Positions 41,395-51,477 of a stretch of 64,000 bases of DNA are shown in pieces. The stretch covers positions 1 through 64,000 of the forward strand of contig JABIDL010000011.1 in NCBI GenBank assembly GCA_018651745.1, given 5' to 3'. Below the pieces are notes generated by a model. The model made no database searches. It was not told where the DNA came from and saw only the letters and a program-made list of their open reading frames with translations. This stretch comes from Candidatus Neomarinimicrobiota bacterium. Lineage in GTDB: Bacteria; Fidelibacterota; Marinisomatia; Marinisomatales; TCS55. Made by a program: the position numbers and the translations under genes. Within the stretch, counting starts at the first letter, position 1. Each line of letters opens with the position of its first letter.

Positions 41395-43077
41395 TCAATC
41401 AACATCAAGTTGGTGTTCAGCAAGATACTCTTTTGCATACGATTCCCAAATTCGTTCTTTGGTAAAGAGATCGTAAAGAAAAGGGTCTAGATGAGAATCA
41501 TTTCGCATAAAACCCATAATCCGAAGACTTTCAGAAACAGTTTTGCCCTTTTTATAGGGACGATCACTGGCAGTCAACGCTTCAAACACATCTGCAATAG
41601 CAACAATTCTTGGCTGAATTGGTAAATCCTCAGCAGTCAATCCCTGTGGATATCCTGTGCCGTCGAGTTTTTCGTGATGTGCAGCGGCCCAGCCAGGAAC
41701 ATTGGATAGTTTTTTAGGCCATGGTAGTTTTTCCAGCATATTGATTGTATGGATCGTATGGTCGTTTATTATTTGCCTGTCTTCTGCCGTTAGAGTTCCG
41801 CGGGATATGGAAAGATTGTACACTTCGTCATCAGAAATAATTGGTTTTCTCTCTTTTCCATCTTTCCATTTTCGCTTGGCGATTGATTTGATTCTTTTCG
41901 CTTTCTCCGGCGAAAGATATTCACCGCCGATGTTTACAGAATTGATGAAATCCTGATCATCGGCAATCTGTTTAAGATTTGAACGATACAATTTTCTCAA
42001 TTCTTTCATTTCATCTGTTTTTCCTGCTTGTTCTAATTTTAACTGTTTCTTAAGGAATTTAATTTCCTCATCTCTCCTGATAATCTCAAATCGTGTATTC
42101 ACCAAATGGATTCTATCTAAGATGGTTTCTAGTTTGGTGGATTTATCCACAATATGAGGCGGTGTGGCCACTTTTCCCGTATCATGAAGCCATGCAGCCA
42201 CCAATAATTCCCGCATGCCATCTTCATCAAAATACACATCTGCCAGTGCGCCGGTTTTACATTCATTAATTGCATTAGCAATCGTTTCAGTCAAGACGGG
42301 AATCCGCTGACAATGCCCGCCTGTATATTTTGATTTAGCATCAATGGCAGCGGCCAACACCTGAATGAAAGAATCAAATAGTTCTTCCAAATCTTTAATT
42401 AAGTTTTTATTCGTAATAGCAACCGCAGCTTGGCTAGATAATGCTTCTACCAAATCCTGTACCTTTTCAGTGAATGCAATGACATCGCCGGTTTTCCGAT
42501 CTTGCGCGTTTAAAAGTTGGAGCACGCCGATAATTTCATTTTCATGATCACGTAATGGAACCGTTAAAAAAGATTGGGATCTGTAACCGGTTTTTTCATC
42601 AAAAGCACGTGTGCCGGAAAAATCAAAACCTTCCGCTTTATACGCATCCGGGATATTTACGGTTTCACCCGAAAGACCAACATAGGCTGCAATCATATTA
42701 TTATTTGGTTTTCCATCATCCAAATATAGTTTAATTGGATAAAAGGGAATATCCACACCAGATGTGCCACCCATATGAAAATCAAGCGAATCCGTCTTCA
42801 TTATTTTGAATGCTAACCGATTATCATTTGTCCTCATATACAGAGTGCCACCGTCAGAATTTGCGATACGCTTCGCTTCCAACAAGATCATTTCCAAAAG
42901 AATATCCATATTCTTTTCCTTCGAAAGAGCAAAGCCAATTTGGCTCATCCGGGAAATTTGTTCTTCCAAATCGTTCACATACGATTGAATTTTCTTCGGA
43001 GTATCTTTCATTAATATGTTTACCTCACTCATCGAGTAAACATTGGGCTTGGCTTTAGCAGAATTTTTCTGTGTCAT
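41395..43077 (-). CDS. GAF and HD-GYP domain protein, putative cyclic-di-GMP phosphodiesterase
   Basis: A 560-residue cytoplasmic protein. Residues ~45-220 form a GAF sensor (ANSDGGTLYMRTNDNRL, SFLTVPLRDHENEIIGVLQLLNAQ). The C-terminal HD-GYP domain has HCQRIPVLTETIA (about 256), WLHDTGKVATPPHI (about 295) and AAHHEKLDGTGYPQGL with IVAIADVFEALTASDRPY (about 470-510). A ~120-residue insertion between the HD and GYP parts (ETILDRIHLVNTRFEI to GTLTAEDRQII) is common in a subgroup of these enzymes. Predicted to degrade cyclic-di-GMP in response to the GAF ligand. Confidence 0.92.
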   Translation of the reverse strand: MTQKNSAKAKPNVYSMSEVNILMKDTPKKIQSYVNDLEEQISRMSQIGFALSKEKNMDILLEMILLEAKRIANSDGGTLYMRTNDNRLAFKIMKTDSLDFHMGGTSGVDIPFYPIKLYLDDGKPNNNMIAAYVGLSGETVNIPDAYKAEGFDFSGTRAFDEKTGYRSQSFLTVPLRDHENEIIGVLQLLNAQDRKTGDVIAFTEKVQDLVEALSSQAAVAITNKNLIKDLEELFDSFIQVLAAAIDAKSKYTGGHCQRIPVLTETIANAINECKTGALADVYFDEDGMRELLVAAWLHDTGKVATPPHIVDKSTKLETILDRIHLVNTRFEIIRRDEEIKFLKKQLKLEQAGKTDEMKELRKLYRSNLKQIADDQDFINSVNIGGEYLSPEKAKRIKSIAKRKWKDGKERKPIISDDEVYNLSISRGTLTAEDRQIINDHTIHTINMLEKLPWPKKLSNVPGWAAAHHEKLDGTGYPQGLTAEDLPIQPRIVAIADVFEALTASDRPYKKGKTVSESLRIMGFMRNDSHLDPFLYDLFTKERIWESYAKEYLAEHQLDVD

Positions 43078-43161
43078 AATTTTTCCTTAAAGATTATTTC
43101 ACCAGAAACTTACAGCACCCTGTTCCAAAGGACAAATGGTAACTCCAATTTTTATAAACTG

Positions 43162-43190
43162 TTGACAGAATTTGTTTCCATTACAAATAA
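43162..43190 (+). promoter_or_regulatory. Possible promoter for the ligase/GNAT gene
   Basis: TTGACA (43162-43167) followed after 17 bases by AAATAA (43185-43190) in the 215-bp gap between divergent genes. The -35 box is perfect, the -10 box weak. It would give a leader of about 95 bases, which contains a 25-codon open frame (43197-43274). Confidence 0.35.
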
Positions 43191-43292
43191 CGAACTATGG
43201 CAAAAAATGACAATATGTCTCTATTCAGAAATTTTATTCGTTTGCACTTGAAAAATTTCATACTGTGGAATTAATTATTCTAAATTCCGCTC

Positions 43293-46200
43293 GTGAAGTT
43301 AACCCCCGAATCCACTCCTAGATTCCTTGAAAAGGTTGAATTAGGTGAAATATCTGCGTCTGAACTTTTGGAAATAGCCCAATCCATAAACGAAGATGTA
43401 GCCAACCATCAATCTATTCATGCATTTTTAGATGTAGCTGCCCATCCTTATTTCCAACATTGCATTTCTGAGAATGATTGTATTGACCCATGGCTAAAGG
43501 AACTCGTTCGGCTGATGGAACTCTCAGGATACCACATAGGTCATGTGATTGAAGACAGAGCAAAACGCTACGGCGATAAAACCGTATTTCAAATCATTCA
43601 ACCCGATGAAATAGTAAAAATTTCGTTTAAACAACTTTTGAAATACATACGTCGAACAGGGCAGGGAATTTTTGCATTAACAAAAGGCAAAGAGCCCACT
43701 ATTGGAATTTTAACACCCAACACTTTCAAAGGAACTCTTGTGGATCTCGCCTGTCTTTCATTTGGATTTAACGTTGTTCCTCTTCCGCTGAATTCCACTT
43801 CAGAAGATTTAAAATATATCATTGAACATAGCGGTATAACGCACATTTTTTCTGGGGGACAGCGGGCAGCCGGACTCCTTGCTGCTGCCGTGAATCCTAC
43901 TTCAGATATTCGAACTATTCAGCTTCGTACAAAAGATCTAACAACAGCTTCCCAAATTGGCTGGGACGCCTTCCTTGCGAATGGGGCAGACATTCAACAG
44001 TCAGATTTGTTAGACCGTCGGGATCAATTAGATATCAACGGCATCGCTACCATCATGTACACGTCAGGAACTACCGCTCATCCCAAAGGAATTGTTTTTA
44101 CCCCATTAAATATAATTTCAAAACGATTCGCAAGAGCTTTGGCCTTACCGGGGATCGGACCGGATGATATTTTCCTTTCATTCCTACCACTTTATCACAC
44201 ATTTGGGCGATATCTTGAAATGCTCGGAAGTATTTTCTTAGGAGCAACCTACACTTTTGCCAGATCTCCCCAATTTCAAAGTCTTCTTTCAGATTTTAAA
44301 ATTATCCGGCCAACCGTGTTTATCAGCGTACCAAAACGATGGAATCAGATTTATGAATTATGCGACGGAGGATCTCCGGATACAATCACAGGTGGACGCT
44401 TAAAATGGGGATTGTCAGCCGCCGGATATCTTGAACCGGCAGTATTCAAGTTTTTCCAAAAAAACAATGTCAGCCTTATGAGCGGATACGGGATGACTGA
44501 GGCAACAGGCGGAATTACAATGACACCACCAGCAGATTACAAACCGGATTCTGTTGGTAAATCCCTACCCGGCATTGAACTATTGATTGCAGAAGATGGG
44601 GAACTGCTAATTCGAGGTGCCTATGTATCACCGGGATATTTGGGTGAACAACAAAAAGTAATTCAACGAGATTCATCCTGGTTTCATACAGGAGATATTT
44701 TTAAAGAAACGAACAAACATTTTACGATAGTTGACAGGAAAAAAGAAATTTATAAAAATAGTCGGGGGCAAACAATCGCGCCACAAAAAATAGAAAATCT
44801 GTTTAAGGATTTTGATTCTATCCATTCTGTTTTCCTAATTGGTGACGGAATGGAATACAATTGTATATTGATTTATCCGGATCAGACATTTACCGAATTA
44901 AAATCGACTGCCGATACTAAAGAAATACAGAACCATTTTTCCACCATCGTCAATTCTGTAAACAGTTTTCTACCACCTCATGAGCGACTTGTCAACTTTG
45001 CTTTAATACCACGGGCGTTCAGTTCTGAACATGGAGAACTCACCAAAAAAGGGACGGTTAAACGGAAAGCTATTATTAAGAATTTTTCCTCAGTTATAGA
45101 ACCAATGTATAAACGTTCGAGCGTCAGTTTCATTAAAGATGAAATTGAATTGAGAATCCCAAATTGGATTATAAGAGAAAAAGGAATTTTGTCCTCAAAT
45201 GTTGAATGGAACGGTAAAAAACTAACTATAAAGGGAAAACCCGTACTTACTTTACTATCTTGCGAAAAAGGGTTTCAGGTAGGCGATTTTGTTTACATTC
45301 TACCCAAGCCAACGTTTGATCTAGAAATGTATTTGAGGTCGCCCGAACTTTGGCTCGGCAATATTGAATTTGTAAATTTTTTAAGAGACATCCCCTTTCG
45401 CCTTAGTGAATTTAATCCATCATCTGAAATTGACCTTTACGCTTCGCATGTTCCTCTTTTGAAAAATACTCGCCATGAAGCAGTTCCTTTCCCTGATGAG
45501 GATGGAAAAACTGAAGATTTTCTTAAATTCCTCCACAACCAAGCTATTGTACTTCGGAGCAATTCGTCTACGAAAATTATTTCGGCCGTTGCAAAATTTG
45601 AGTCTATGACCCAGCAACCCGGAAGTATATGGAATCACATTATTCCATCCATCCTATTGCGACTAAATACGCATCCAAAAATAAAATGCCGATCTGCCAT
45701 GTTGAATCTTGCGGTTTCCTTATTGAAAGCGGATGTATTTGCCAAAATAATACGCGACAGTCTAGAACACGCATATAACTTAGAAGATTTAAACGCTGTC
45801 TCTTTTGATTCGGGCAAACTGGTTAATGACCATATTAAATCTTTCTTAAATCAATTAAATGAATACAAAATTCAACCGGATTCCTGCACAGGATTTTCTA
45901 CAGAACTTATCAAAAAAGTATTCATTTGGATGGTGGACTTTGCCAAGGACAAACCTAAATATTTTCTACCCTTAAGAACTGAATTTTCCAGTTGGAACCA
46001 ACCTTTTTTTCCGGTGGGGATTCAGAAAAATGCTGATAAAGCATTTCAAAAATTAGAAAGTAACTTTAGGACAAACCTTATACATGATTCAACTAAACCC
46101 TATCGGGAAAAAATAATTGATTTGCCTGATTGGAAAGATGTTATTTCCTTTGACCCGAGTATTGATGAGGCCCTTCAAATTCACATAATAAATGCAATTG

Positions 46201-47852
46201 AAAATACTCCATTGCTAAATGAAGCTCTCGTTTTAGCTGGTAGAGAAATTATCACGTTAAATAATATTCCGATTGATGGTATTTGGATTAGTGCTTACCA
46301 TTCAGAATCATTGGGTCGTGCATTCAGACTACTAGTTAGACCAAAAAACGATGCATCATTTAACCTCATTCTAAATAGTTATAATTCAACTGAGGAGCAA
46401 AATGTCAATAATCAGGTGAAAATATTGACATTAGCAGGACCAACATTTAACACTGATGCATGTAGCAATTTACTATTTGGGCATTATCCTAAATTTAATC
46501 TTTATACTGAAGCTTTTTCAATACATTCATCTGTAGAAGATTTACTTAACCGACACCGCGAGGATATTGAATCAGGATTGGCGATTGATCGATGGCAAAT
46601 GCGTTGGTTTCATTACATTTGGACTAGCGCTCAGTTATCTTTGGAATTATGGAAAAGAACCGGTTGCCAAAAAGGATTATCAGATCCTGATCCATCTCAA
46701 TTTTGTATTCCGGAACATGATTTCTCAGATGGTGGATATATCACTTCTATATTTTTTCTAAGAGAAACACAATCGCTTCTTATACTTATTCAGCGATTTG
46801 CCAATAGTTTCATTTCTAGGACCGAAGCTAGGTATAAAGAATTAAGCATGATGTCAGGATGGGAAGTTATCCTTACCGTTGTCTTGGAAGTCTTTGGGAT
46901 TAGACAAGGTCTTGTTATGCTTCGATCTGCACGTGATGAGATGAAAGACGATGTAGATTATGGACTTTCTCAAGAAACTATTTCCAGTTTCATTTCGGAA
47001 GTTGAATCAGATGGAATCCTCCCGAAAAAACTGGTATTTGCCACCATAAGATATGAGCGATGGAGTCAGTTGAATCCGAACGCAACTGTAGATGCAAAAA
47101 GTGAAATCATTTTCGATCTTTATCAAGATTATCGTCTAGCTCATTTATTGCAAATTGATCCAAGTATCCGACTACAATTCTTTTTGATGACTTGCTTTAA
47201 AGATAGCCACGAACAACTTCGTATTCAGCTTGAGCAAATGGTTCTCGAGACAAGGAAAGGGATCATTTCTGAAACTGAATTAACCGACAAACTTCAGATT
47301 ATTCATAAAACAAGTTTGGCAAATAATGATGACAAATTTTTTCTTACACGTTTGATTTACGAGCATGTTGGTTCTGCAGATTTTGCCGAACTAGTGGCGC
47401 ACGAAGGAGAGTCATCTGGGCATCTTGATCTTATTTATTTAATTCATGATAAGGATGGGTTGCAATACACAGTTCGGCCACCTTCACGCCCAAAGGATAT
47501 TGCACAATTTAATTCTCTATTGGAAAAGGCTGATTTTTTTATTTCAATTAAACAAGAACATGAATTTATGCTCTTATTTACAGAAGATGATGATTTAGTA
47601 GGTGGTATAATTTGGCGAGAAACCAGAAAAAATATTGCTCATTTAGAAAAAGTTGTAATAGCATCTGCATTTCGAAATAAAGGTCTCAGTATTCCTCTAA
47701 TCAACGAACTCGTTTTTCGACTCCATAGCAGATCTTATTCCCATTTGACAGTTAACTTTATTCATTCTGATCTCTTTTACAAAATCGGCTTTAAAATTGA
47801 TAATCGTTTTGGCGGTCTTGTTCTTCCAATAAAAGAAAAAATGTCGCCTTAA
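43293..47852 (+). CDS. Large acyl-adenylate ligase with unknown middle region and C-terminal GNAT domain
   Basis: A 1519-residue protein starting at GTG. Residues ~70-600 are an AMP-forming acyl-CoA synthetase/long-chain acyl ligase: IMYTSGTTAHPKG (about 254), SGYGMTEATGG (about 396), HTGDIF (about 466) and IVDRKKEIYKNSRGQ (about 477). Residues ~1420-1515 resemble a GNAT acetyltransferase (LVGGIIWRETRKNIAHLEKVVIASAFRNKG). The ~800 residues between match nothing I recognise and contain no membrane helix. The architecture suggests activation of an acyl group and transfer to an amine, but this is inference. Single gene, divergent from the HD-GYP gene and convergent with an O-methyltransferase. 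Confidence 0.8.
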   Translation: MKLTPESTPRFLEKVELGEISASELLEIAQSINEDVANHQSIHAFLDVAAHPYFQHCISENDCIDPWLKELVRLMELSGYHIGHVIEDRAKRYGDKTVFQIIQPDEIVKISFKQLLKYIRRTGQGIFALTKGKEPTIGILTPNTFKGTLVDLACLSFGFNVVPLPLNSTSEDLKYIIEHSGITHIFSGGQRAAGLLAAAVNPTSDIRTIQLRTKDLTTASQIGWDAFLANGADIQQSDLLDRRDQLDINGIATIMYTSGTTAHPKGIVFTPLNIISKRFARALALPGIGPDDIFLSFLPLYHTFGRYLEMLGSIFLGATYTFARSPQFQSLLSDFKIIRPTVFISVPKRWNQIYELCDGGSPDTITGGRLKWGLSAAGYLEPAVFKFFQKNNVSLMSGYGMTEATGGITMTPPADYKPDSVGKSLPGIELLIAEDGELLIRGAYVSPGYLGEQQKVIQRDSSWFHTGDIFKETNKHFTIVDRKKEIYKNSRGQTIAPQKIENLFKDFDSIHSVFLIGDGMEYNCILIYPDQTFTELKSTADTKEIQNHFSTIVNSVNSFLPPHERLVNFALIPRAFSSEHGELTKKGTVKRKAIIKNFSSVIEPMYKRSSVSFIKDEIELRIPNWIIREKGILSSNVEWNGKKLTIKGKPVLTLLSCEKGFQVGDFVYILPKPTFDLEMYLRSPELWLGNIEFVNFLRDIPFRLSEFNPSSEIDLYASHVPLLKNTRHEAVPFPDEDGKTEDFLKFLHNQAIVLRSNSSTKIISAVAKFESMTQQPGSIWNHIIPSILLRLNTHPKIKCRSAMLNLAVSLLKADVFAKIIRDSLEHAYNLEDLNAVSFDSGKLVNDHIKSFLNQLNEYKIQPDSCTGFSTELIKKVFIWMVDFAKDKPKYFLPLRTEFSSWNQPFFPVGIQKNADKAFQKLESNFRTNLIHDSTKPYREKIIDLPDWKDVISFDPSIDEALQIHIINAIENTPLLNEALVLAGREIITLNNIPIDGIWISAYHSESLGRAFRLLVRPKNDASFNLILNSYNSTEEQNVNNQVKILTLAGPTFNTDACSNLLFGHYPKFNLYTEAFSIHSSVEDLLNRHREDIESGLAIDRWQMRWFHYIWTSAQLSLELWKRTGCQKGLSDPDPSQFCIPEHDFSDGGYITSIFFLRETQSLLILIQRFANSFISRTEARYKELSMMSGWEVILTVVLEVFGIRQGLVMLRSARDEMKDDVDYGLSQETISSFISEVESDGILPKKLVFATIRYERWSQLNPNATVDAKSEIIFDLYQDYRLAHLLQIDPSIRLQFFLMTCFKDSHEQLRIQLEQMVLETRKGIISETELTDKLQIIHKTSLANNDDKFFLTRLIYEHVGSADFAELVAHEGESSGHLDLIYLIHDKDGLQYTVRPPSRPKDIAQFNSLLEKADFFISIKQEHEFMLLFTEDDDLVGGIIWRETRKNIAHLEKVVIASAFRNKGLSIPLINELVFRLHSRSYSHLTVNFIHSDLFYKIGFKIDNRFGGLVLPIKEKMSP

Positions 47853-47858
47853 CGTATA

Positions 47859-48485
47859 CTATAATTTTTGCGCAATCATAAGACCATCACGTATGGGTAG
47901 CAGTTGATTCGTCACTCTTTCATCTGCCCGAATAAATAAATTCATGGCATTTAACGCCCTTGAATCTTTGTCCATTGGATTAAGCACATCTCCATTCCAG
48001 AGCATATTGTCCAATACAATCACTCCGCCTTGCCTAAGCAATTCCATAGAACAATTATAATAATTTCCGTAGTTGATTTTATCCGCATCAATAAAGACCA
48101 AATCTACTGAATCCGATAATTCGGCTAGAGATTCCAAAGCAGCACCAATCTTTAATTCTACTCGATTCCCAAATGGTGCCTCTGCGATATATTTTTTCGC
48201 CAATTCTCTTTCATTAGTATCATAGGTTTTGACAATTCCGTCATCCTGGATTACCTCAGCCATTTTGAGTGCGGAATATCCGGTAAAAGTCCCGATATCA
48301 AGTGCCAGCTTTGGATTTAGCAACCGTACCAATAATTGCAATAGGTTTCCAACCATCGGACCTGACAGCATTCTTGGGACATCTTCTTTATCGTAAGTAT
48401 CTTTTGTAAGTCTTTTGAAAAAGTCCGATTCATTTTCTGAATGCTCAAGGCAATATTGCTCGATTTCTTTAGGAAGAAAATCCAT
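47859..48485 (-). CDS. SAM-dependent O-methyltransferase (caffeoyl-CoA type)
   Basis: A 208-residue class I methyltransferase of the metal-dependent catechol/caffeoyl-CoA O-methyltransferase group: LALDIGTFTGYSALKMAEVI (motif I), VDLVFIDADKINYGNYY (metal-binding DADK) and GGVIVLDNMLWNGDV. It sits directly after the DUF420 gene at the end of the first oxidase operon, one base apart, so it is probably cotranscribed although its substrate is unrelated to respiration as far as can be seen. Confidence 0.9.
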   Translation of the reverse strand: MDFLPKEIEQYCLEHSENESDFFKRLTKDTYDKEDVPRMLSGPMVGNLLQLLVRLLNPKLALDIGTFTGYSALKMAEVIQDDGIVKTYDTNERELAKKYIAEAPFGNRVELKIGAALESLAELSDSVDLVFIDADKINYGNYYNCSMELLRQGGVIVLDNMLWNGDVLNPMDKDSRALNAMNLFIRADERVTNQLLPIRDGLMIAQKL

Positions 48486-48486
48486 T

Positions 48487-49014
48487 TTACAAATAAAGCA
48501 TTCCGTAAATCAGCACGCCCGTCACAGAAACATACAACCATATCGGAAGGGTTATTTTTGCAATTTTTTTATGTTTCGGAAGCTGAGATGTCCAACCGCG
48601 ATATAAGGTAAAAAGTGCCAAAGGAACAATGACCGTAGCCATAATAATGTGTGTAATCAGGATAAAATAATATACTTCACTCCAACCGCCGTCGTACATC
48701 TTTGGTCCGATTTTAAACCAATGGTAAATCACATATGTCACAAGAAAAGCGAAGGAAAAGGCAAATGCGGTTAGCATTATTTTTTTATGTATTTCCCGTT
48801 TCCCTTTTTTTATCATTATCCAACCGTTCGCTAATAATACGGATGTTGCAAAATTTAATGTCGCATTCACTAAAGGGAGCCCGGAAACATCCAGCATTCC
48901 TTTCATTCCATCCGGCCTAGGTCCGAGGAATAGAAACGCTATAGCAAAAACAATAATAGTTGAAACAATATATATAATGCGATTCCAAAATGAATCAGTT
49001 TTTACTTTATTCAT
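48487..49014 (-). CDS. DUF420-domain membrane protein (CtaM-like)
   Basis: A 175-residue protein with four to five helices (IVSTIIVFAIAFLFLG, ATLNFATSVLLANGWIMI, AFAFSFAFLVTYVIYHWF, FILITHIIMATVIVPLALFTLY) and the HxxM-type His in ITHIIMA. This matches DUF420, a family found with cytochrome oxidase assembly genes and including CtaM, needed for aa3-oxidase activity in some Gram-positive bacteria. It follows the Sco gene by 8 bases. Confidence 0.86.
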   Translation of the reverse strand: MNKVKTDSFWNRIIYIVSTIIVFAIAFLFLGPRPDGMKGMLDVSGLPLVNATLNFATSVLLANGWIMIKKGKREIHKKIMLTAFAFSFAFLVTYVIYHWFKIGPKMYDGGWSEVYYFILITHIIMATVIVPLALFTLYRGWTSQLPKHKKIAKITLPIWLYVSVTGVLIYGMLYL

Positions 49015-49022
49015 TCTGAAAA

Positions 49023-49598
49023 TTATTGGACTAAGCGAACAATATCTTTTATCAATTTTTCCATTTCATCCGTTTCTGTTCCTGTATAATAACCACGAAT
49101 CCGAGACTCCTGATCCACCAAGGCAAAGCGAGTACTGTGGAAAACAATATCCTCTGTATCTCCCATTTTAAACCCGTTTGCGACGAGAGATTGAATCGCT
49201 TCATAGGATCCGGTTAAAAAATACCATAGATCTGTCCGAGCTTTATACTGTTTCGCATAATTTGTCAATACTTCCGGAGTATCATAATCCGGATTAACCG
49301 TAATTGATACCATCCGAATTCTTTCATCGTCTTTGAATTCGTCATGAAGTCTTGACATGTGCATACTCATCACCGGGCAGGGACCTGCACACGTGGTAAA
49401 AATAAAATCAGCGACCCAAACTTTTCCTCTTAATTCATCTAATCCGATTTGCACTCCATTTGAATTCGTTAATGAAAAGTTGGGGATTGTACCTAAAATT
49501 GGGAGAGGCTTTGATTTAGAAATGAAATCGCATCCGCCTGCAAGGAAAATAATTATCCCAAAAATGATAAATGTATAATTTTTGAATCCGTGTGTCAT
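49023..49598 (-). CDS. SCO1/SenC copper-delivery protein
   Basis: A 191-residue thioredoxin-fold protein anchored by an N-terminal helix (IFGIIIFLAGGC, possibly lipidated). The copper site is complete: TTCAGPCPVMSMHMSRL (CxxxC) and the distal His in DIVFHSTRFALVD. It inserts copper into the CuA centre of oxidase subunit II. Its start overlaps the CtaB stop by 4 bases. Confidence 0.92.
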   Translation of the reverse strand: MTHGFKNYTFIIFGIIIFLAGGCDFISKSKPLPILGTIPNFSLTNSNGVQIGLDELRGKVWVADFIFTTCAGPCPVMSMHMSRLHDEFKDDERIRMVSITVNPDYDTPEVLTNYAKQYKARTDLWYFLTGSYEAIQSLVANGFKMGDTEDIVFHSTRFALVDQESRIRGYYTGTETDEMEKLIKDIVRLVQ

Positions 49599-50482
49599 AA
49601 TAACAGAGCCCTATCAATTATCATCAGCAAAAGAAGTGCCGGCAAATAATACACGGATGCTTTCAATAGCAACAGCGCCGCTTCATCCGATAAAGACCTT
49701 CCAAGGGGAATGGCAGATGCTAAAAATCCGAATGCAAGGCATAGAACTCCGATTGCATAAACACCTCCCATCATCCCGATGATGTATGGAAGGAAAGAAA
49801 TTGGAATTAATAATAATAAATGCCAAAAAACTTGACGAATGGTTCTACTTCCGTTTGGTTCAATCACTGGAAGCATTTTAAAACCTGCTTTTTTATAATC
49901 ATCACGACACATCCAGGCAATTGCATAAAAATGTGGATGCTGCCATAAGTATAAAATCCCGAATAAAATCCAAGCGCCTAAATCCAATGATCCGGTTGTT
50001 GCTGCCCAACCTCCTAACGGAGGGATTGCGCCGGGAATGGAGCCGATCGATGTATTAAGCCACGTTATCCTCTTCATAGGAGTATAAACCAGAATGTACA
50101 AAAAAGCTGTTAGAAGAGAAATAAATCCGGTAAGTACATTAATTTTAATTACCAAACCCGCACTTCCAACAAGAACCAAAATAATGCCAAACATTAATGC
50201 CTCACCCGGAGTAAGAATTCCAGAAGGAATTGGACGGTTTTTCGTTCGATCCATTAACATATCATAATTGCGTTCAAGATAATGATTTAACGCTCCGGCA
50301 CCTGCGGCGGTTAATCCGGTACCAATTAAAGTCCATAACAATCGTATCCAATCCAAATCAGTCGTCGAACCCATCACAAATCCAATTATCGTCGAAACCA
50401 GAACCATTGTCAGAATACGCAGTTTGGACAGTTCAAGATACGCTCCTATTTTATTTTTTGCCGGTTGAGGGTGTTTCTTCAT
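49595..50482 (-). CDS. ctaB: Protoheme IX farnesyltransferase
   Basis: A 295-residue UbiA-family membrane enzyme. ALNHYLERNYDMLMDRTKNRPIPSG is the diagnostic NxxxDxxxD region and the second Asp-rich loop is YAIAWMCRDDYKKAGFKMLPV. It makes heme O from heme B, the first step toward heme A for aa3 oxidases. Located between the heme A synthase and Sco genes with 4-base overlaps on both sides. Confidence 0.95.
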   Translation of the reverse strand: MKKHPQPAKNKIGAYLELSKLRILTMVLVSTIIGFVMGSTTDLDWIRLLWTLIGTGLTAAGAGALNHYLERNYDMLMDRTKNRPIPSGILTPGEALMFGIILVLVGSAGLVIKINVLTGFISLLTAFLYILVYTPMKRITWLNTSIGSIPGAIPPLGGWAATTGSLDLGAWILFGILYLWQHPHFYAIAWMCRDDYKKAGFKMLPVIEPNGSRTIRQVFWHLLLLIPISFLPYIIGMMGGVYAIGVLCLAFGFLASAIPLGRSLSDEAALLLLKASVYYLPALLLLMIIDRALLL

Positions 50483-51450
50483 GATAATTTAATCGGAATA
50501 ACTCTGAGAATGGTTAGGGAAACCATTGCTAAAAATCCAGCACCGGTAACAACGTGCAAACTTGTGATGATTGGATCCCTGAAGGTCCAAATGGAAGTTG
50601 CACCTAACGTAATTTGGATAATCAATAATATCAAAAGTCTAATTCCACTGGGTTTAACATTAGATATATTACCTTTAAAAACCTTAGTTACAAAATACAC
50701 CGTTATTAAGGTAACTGCCAACGCACCTAATCGGTGAATATAATGAATCCAAATCTGAATTATGGAAACTGATTCCATATCGTTTTCGTACATAATATCG
50801 TTGATATGACCTAAAAAATAATCATTAAATATTGGGAGCCACCCTCCTCCGATGGTTGGGAAATCTGGAATCGCCAAACCTGAGCCGGTGTGTCGCATGA
50901 GCGCTCCGAGAAATAATTGTACCACTACTGCAATCAAAAGAATAAATGCTGGACGAATCAATTGCTTATTTTCTTCACCGTTGTTTGATTCTCTATTTTC
51001 TCCTTCTTTGGAAAGTGAATATCCAATGATGATGGTCATTATTAAAAATCCCTGCGCGAGCATTCCGTGGAATATCGAAATTATCGGCGGTAAAAAATAG
51101 AGAACCGTAATTCCACCGAGCATTCCTTGAAGAATAACTACACCTAAAGCAGAGTAACCCATTTTTTTTATCCAAGACGGGCGATTCGACAAACCGAGCC
51201 CAACAACCAACACGATTGTCAATATTCCAATGGTGGTCGCAATTAACCGATGCAAATGTTCATAAAAAATGCCACCAACCATTTCAGAAAATGGGAAAGT
51301 GAACATATGTTTTCCGTAGGTTGTAGGCCAATCGGGGACAGAAAGGCCAACTTCATGACTTTTGACAAGAGCGCCGGCAAAAATTAGACCGAGCGTTGAA
51401 ATTATGACCAGTTTAGAAAACCAGCGTAGCCAAGGTTGGCTAAGATTCAT
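50479..51450 (-). CDS. ctaA: Heme A synthase (CtaA/COX15)
   Basis: A 323-residue protein with eight helices in two related halves. The conserved axial His pairs are FYEHLHRLIA (first half) and IHYIHRLGALAV (second half); GLSVPDWPTTYG and GLAIPDFPTIGG are the repeated loops typical of the family. It oxidises heme O to heme A. Overlaps ctaB by 4 bases and follows the subunit II gene by 27 bases. Confidence 0.94.
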   Translation of the reverse strand: MNLSQPWLRWFSKLVIISTLGLIFAGALVKSHEVGLSVPDWPTTYGKHMFTFPFSEMVGGIFYEHLHRLIATTIGILTIVLVVGLGLSNRPSWIKKMGYSALGVVILQGMLGGITVLYFLPPIISIFHGMLAQGFLIMTIIIGYSLSKEGENRESNNGEENKQLIRPAFILLIAVVVQLFLGALMRHTGSGLAIPDFPTIGGGWLPIFNDYFLGHINDIMYENDMESVSIIQIWIHYIHRLGALAVTLITVYFVTKVFKGNISNVKPSGIRLLILLIIQITLGATSIWTFRDPIITSLHVVTGAGFLAMVSLTILRVIPIKLS

Positions 51451-51477
51451 CAGAGTTTAGAAAAAAAAGATAAAATT

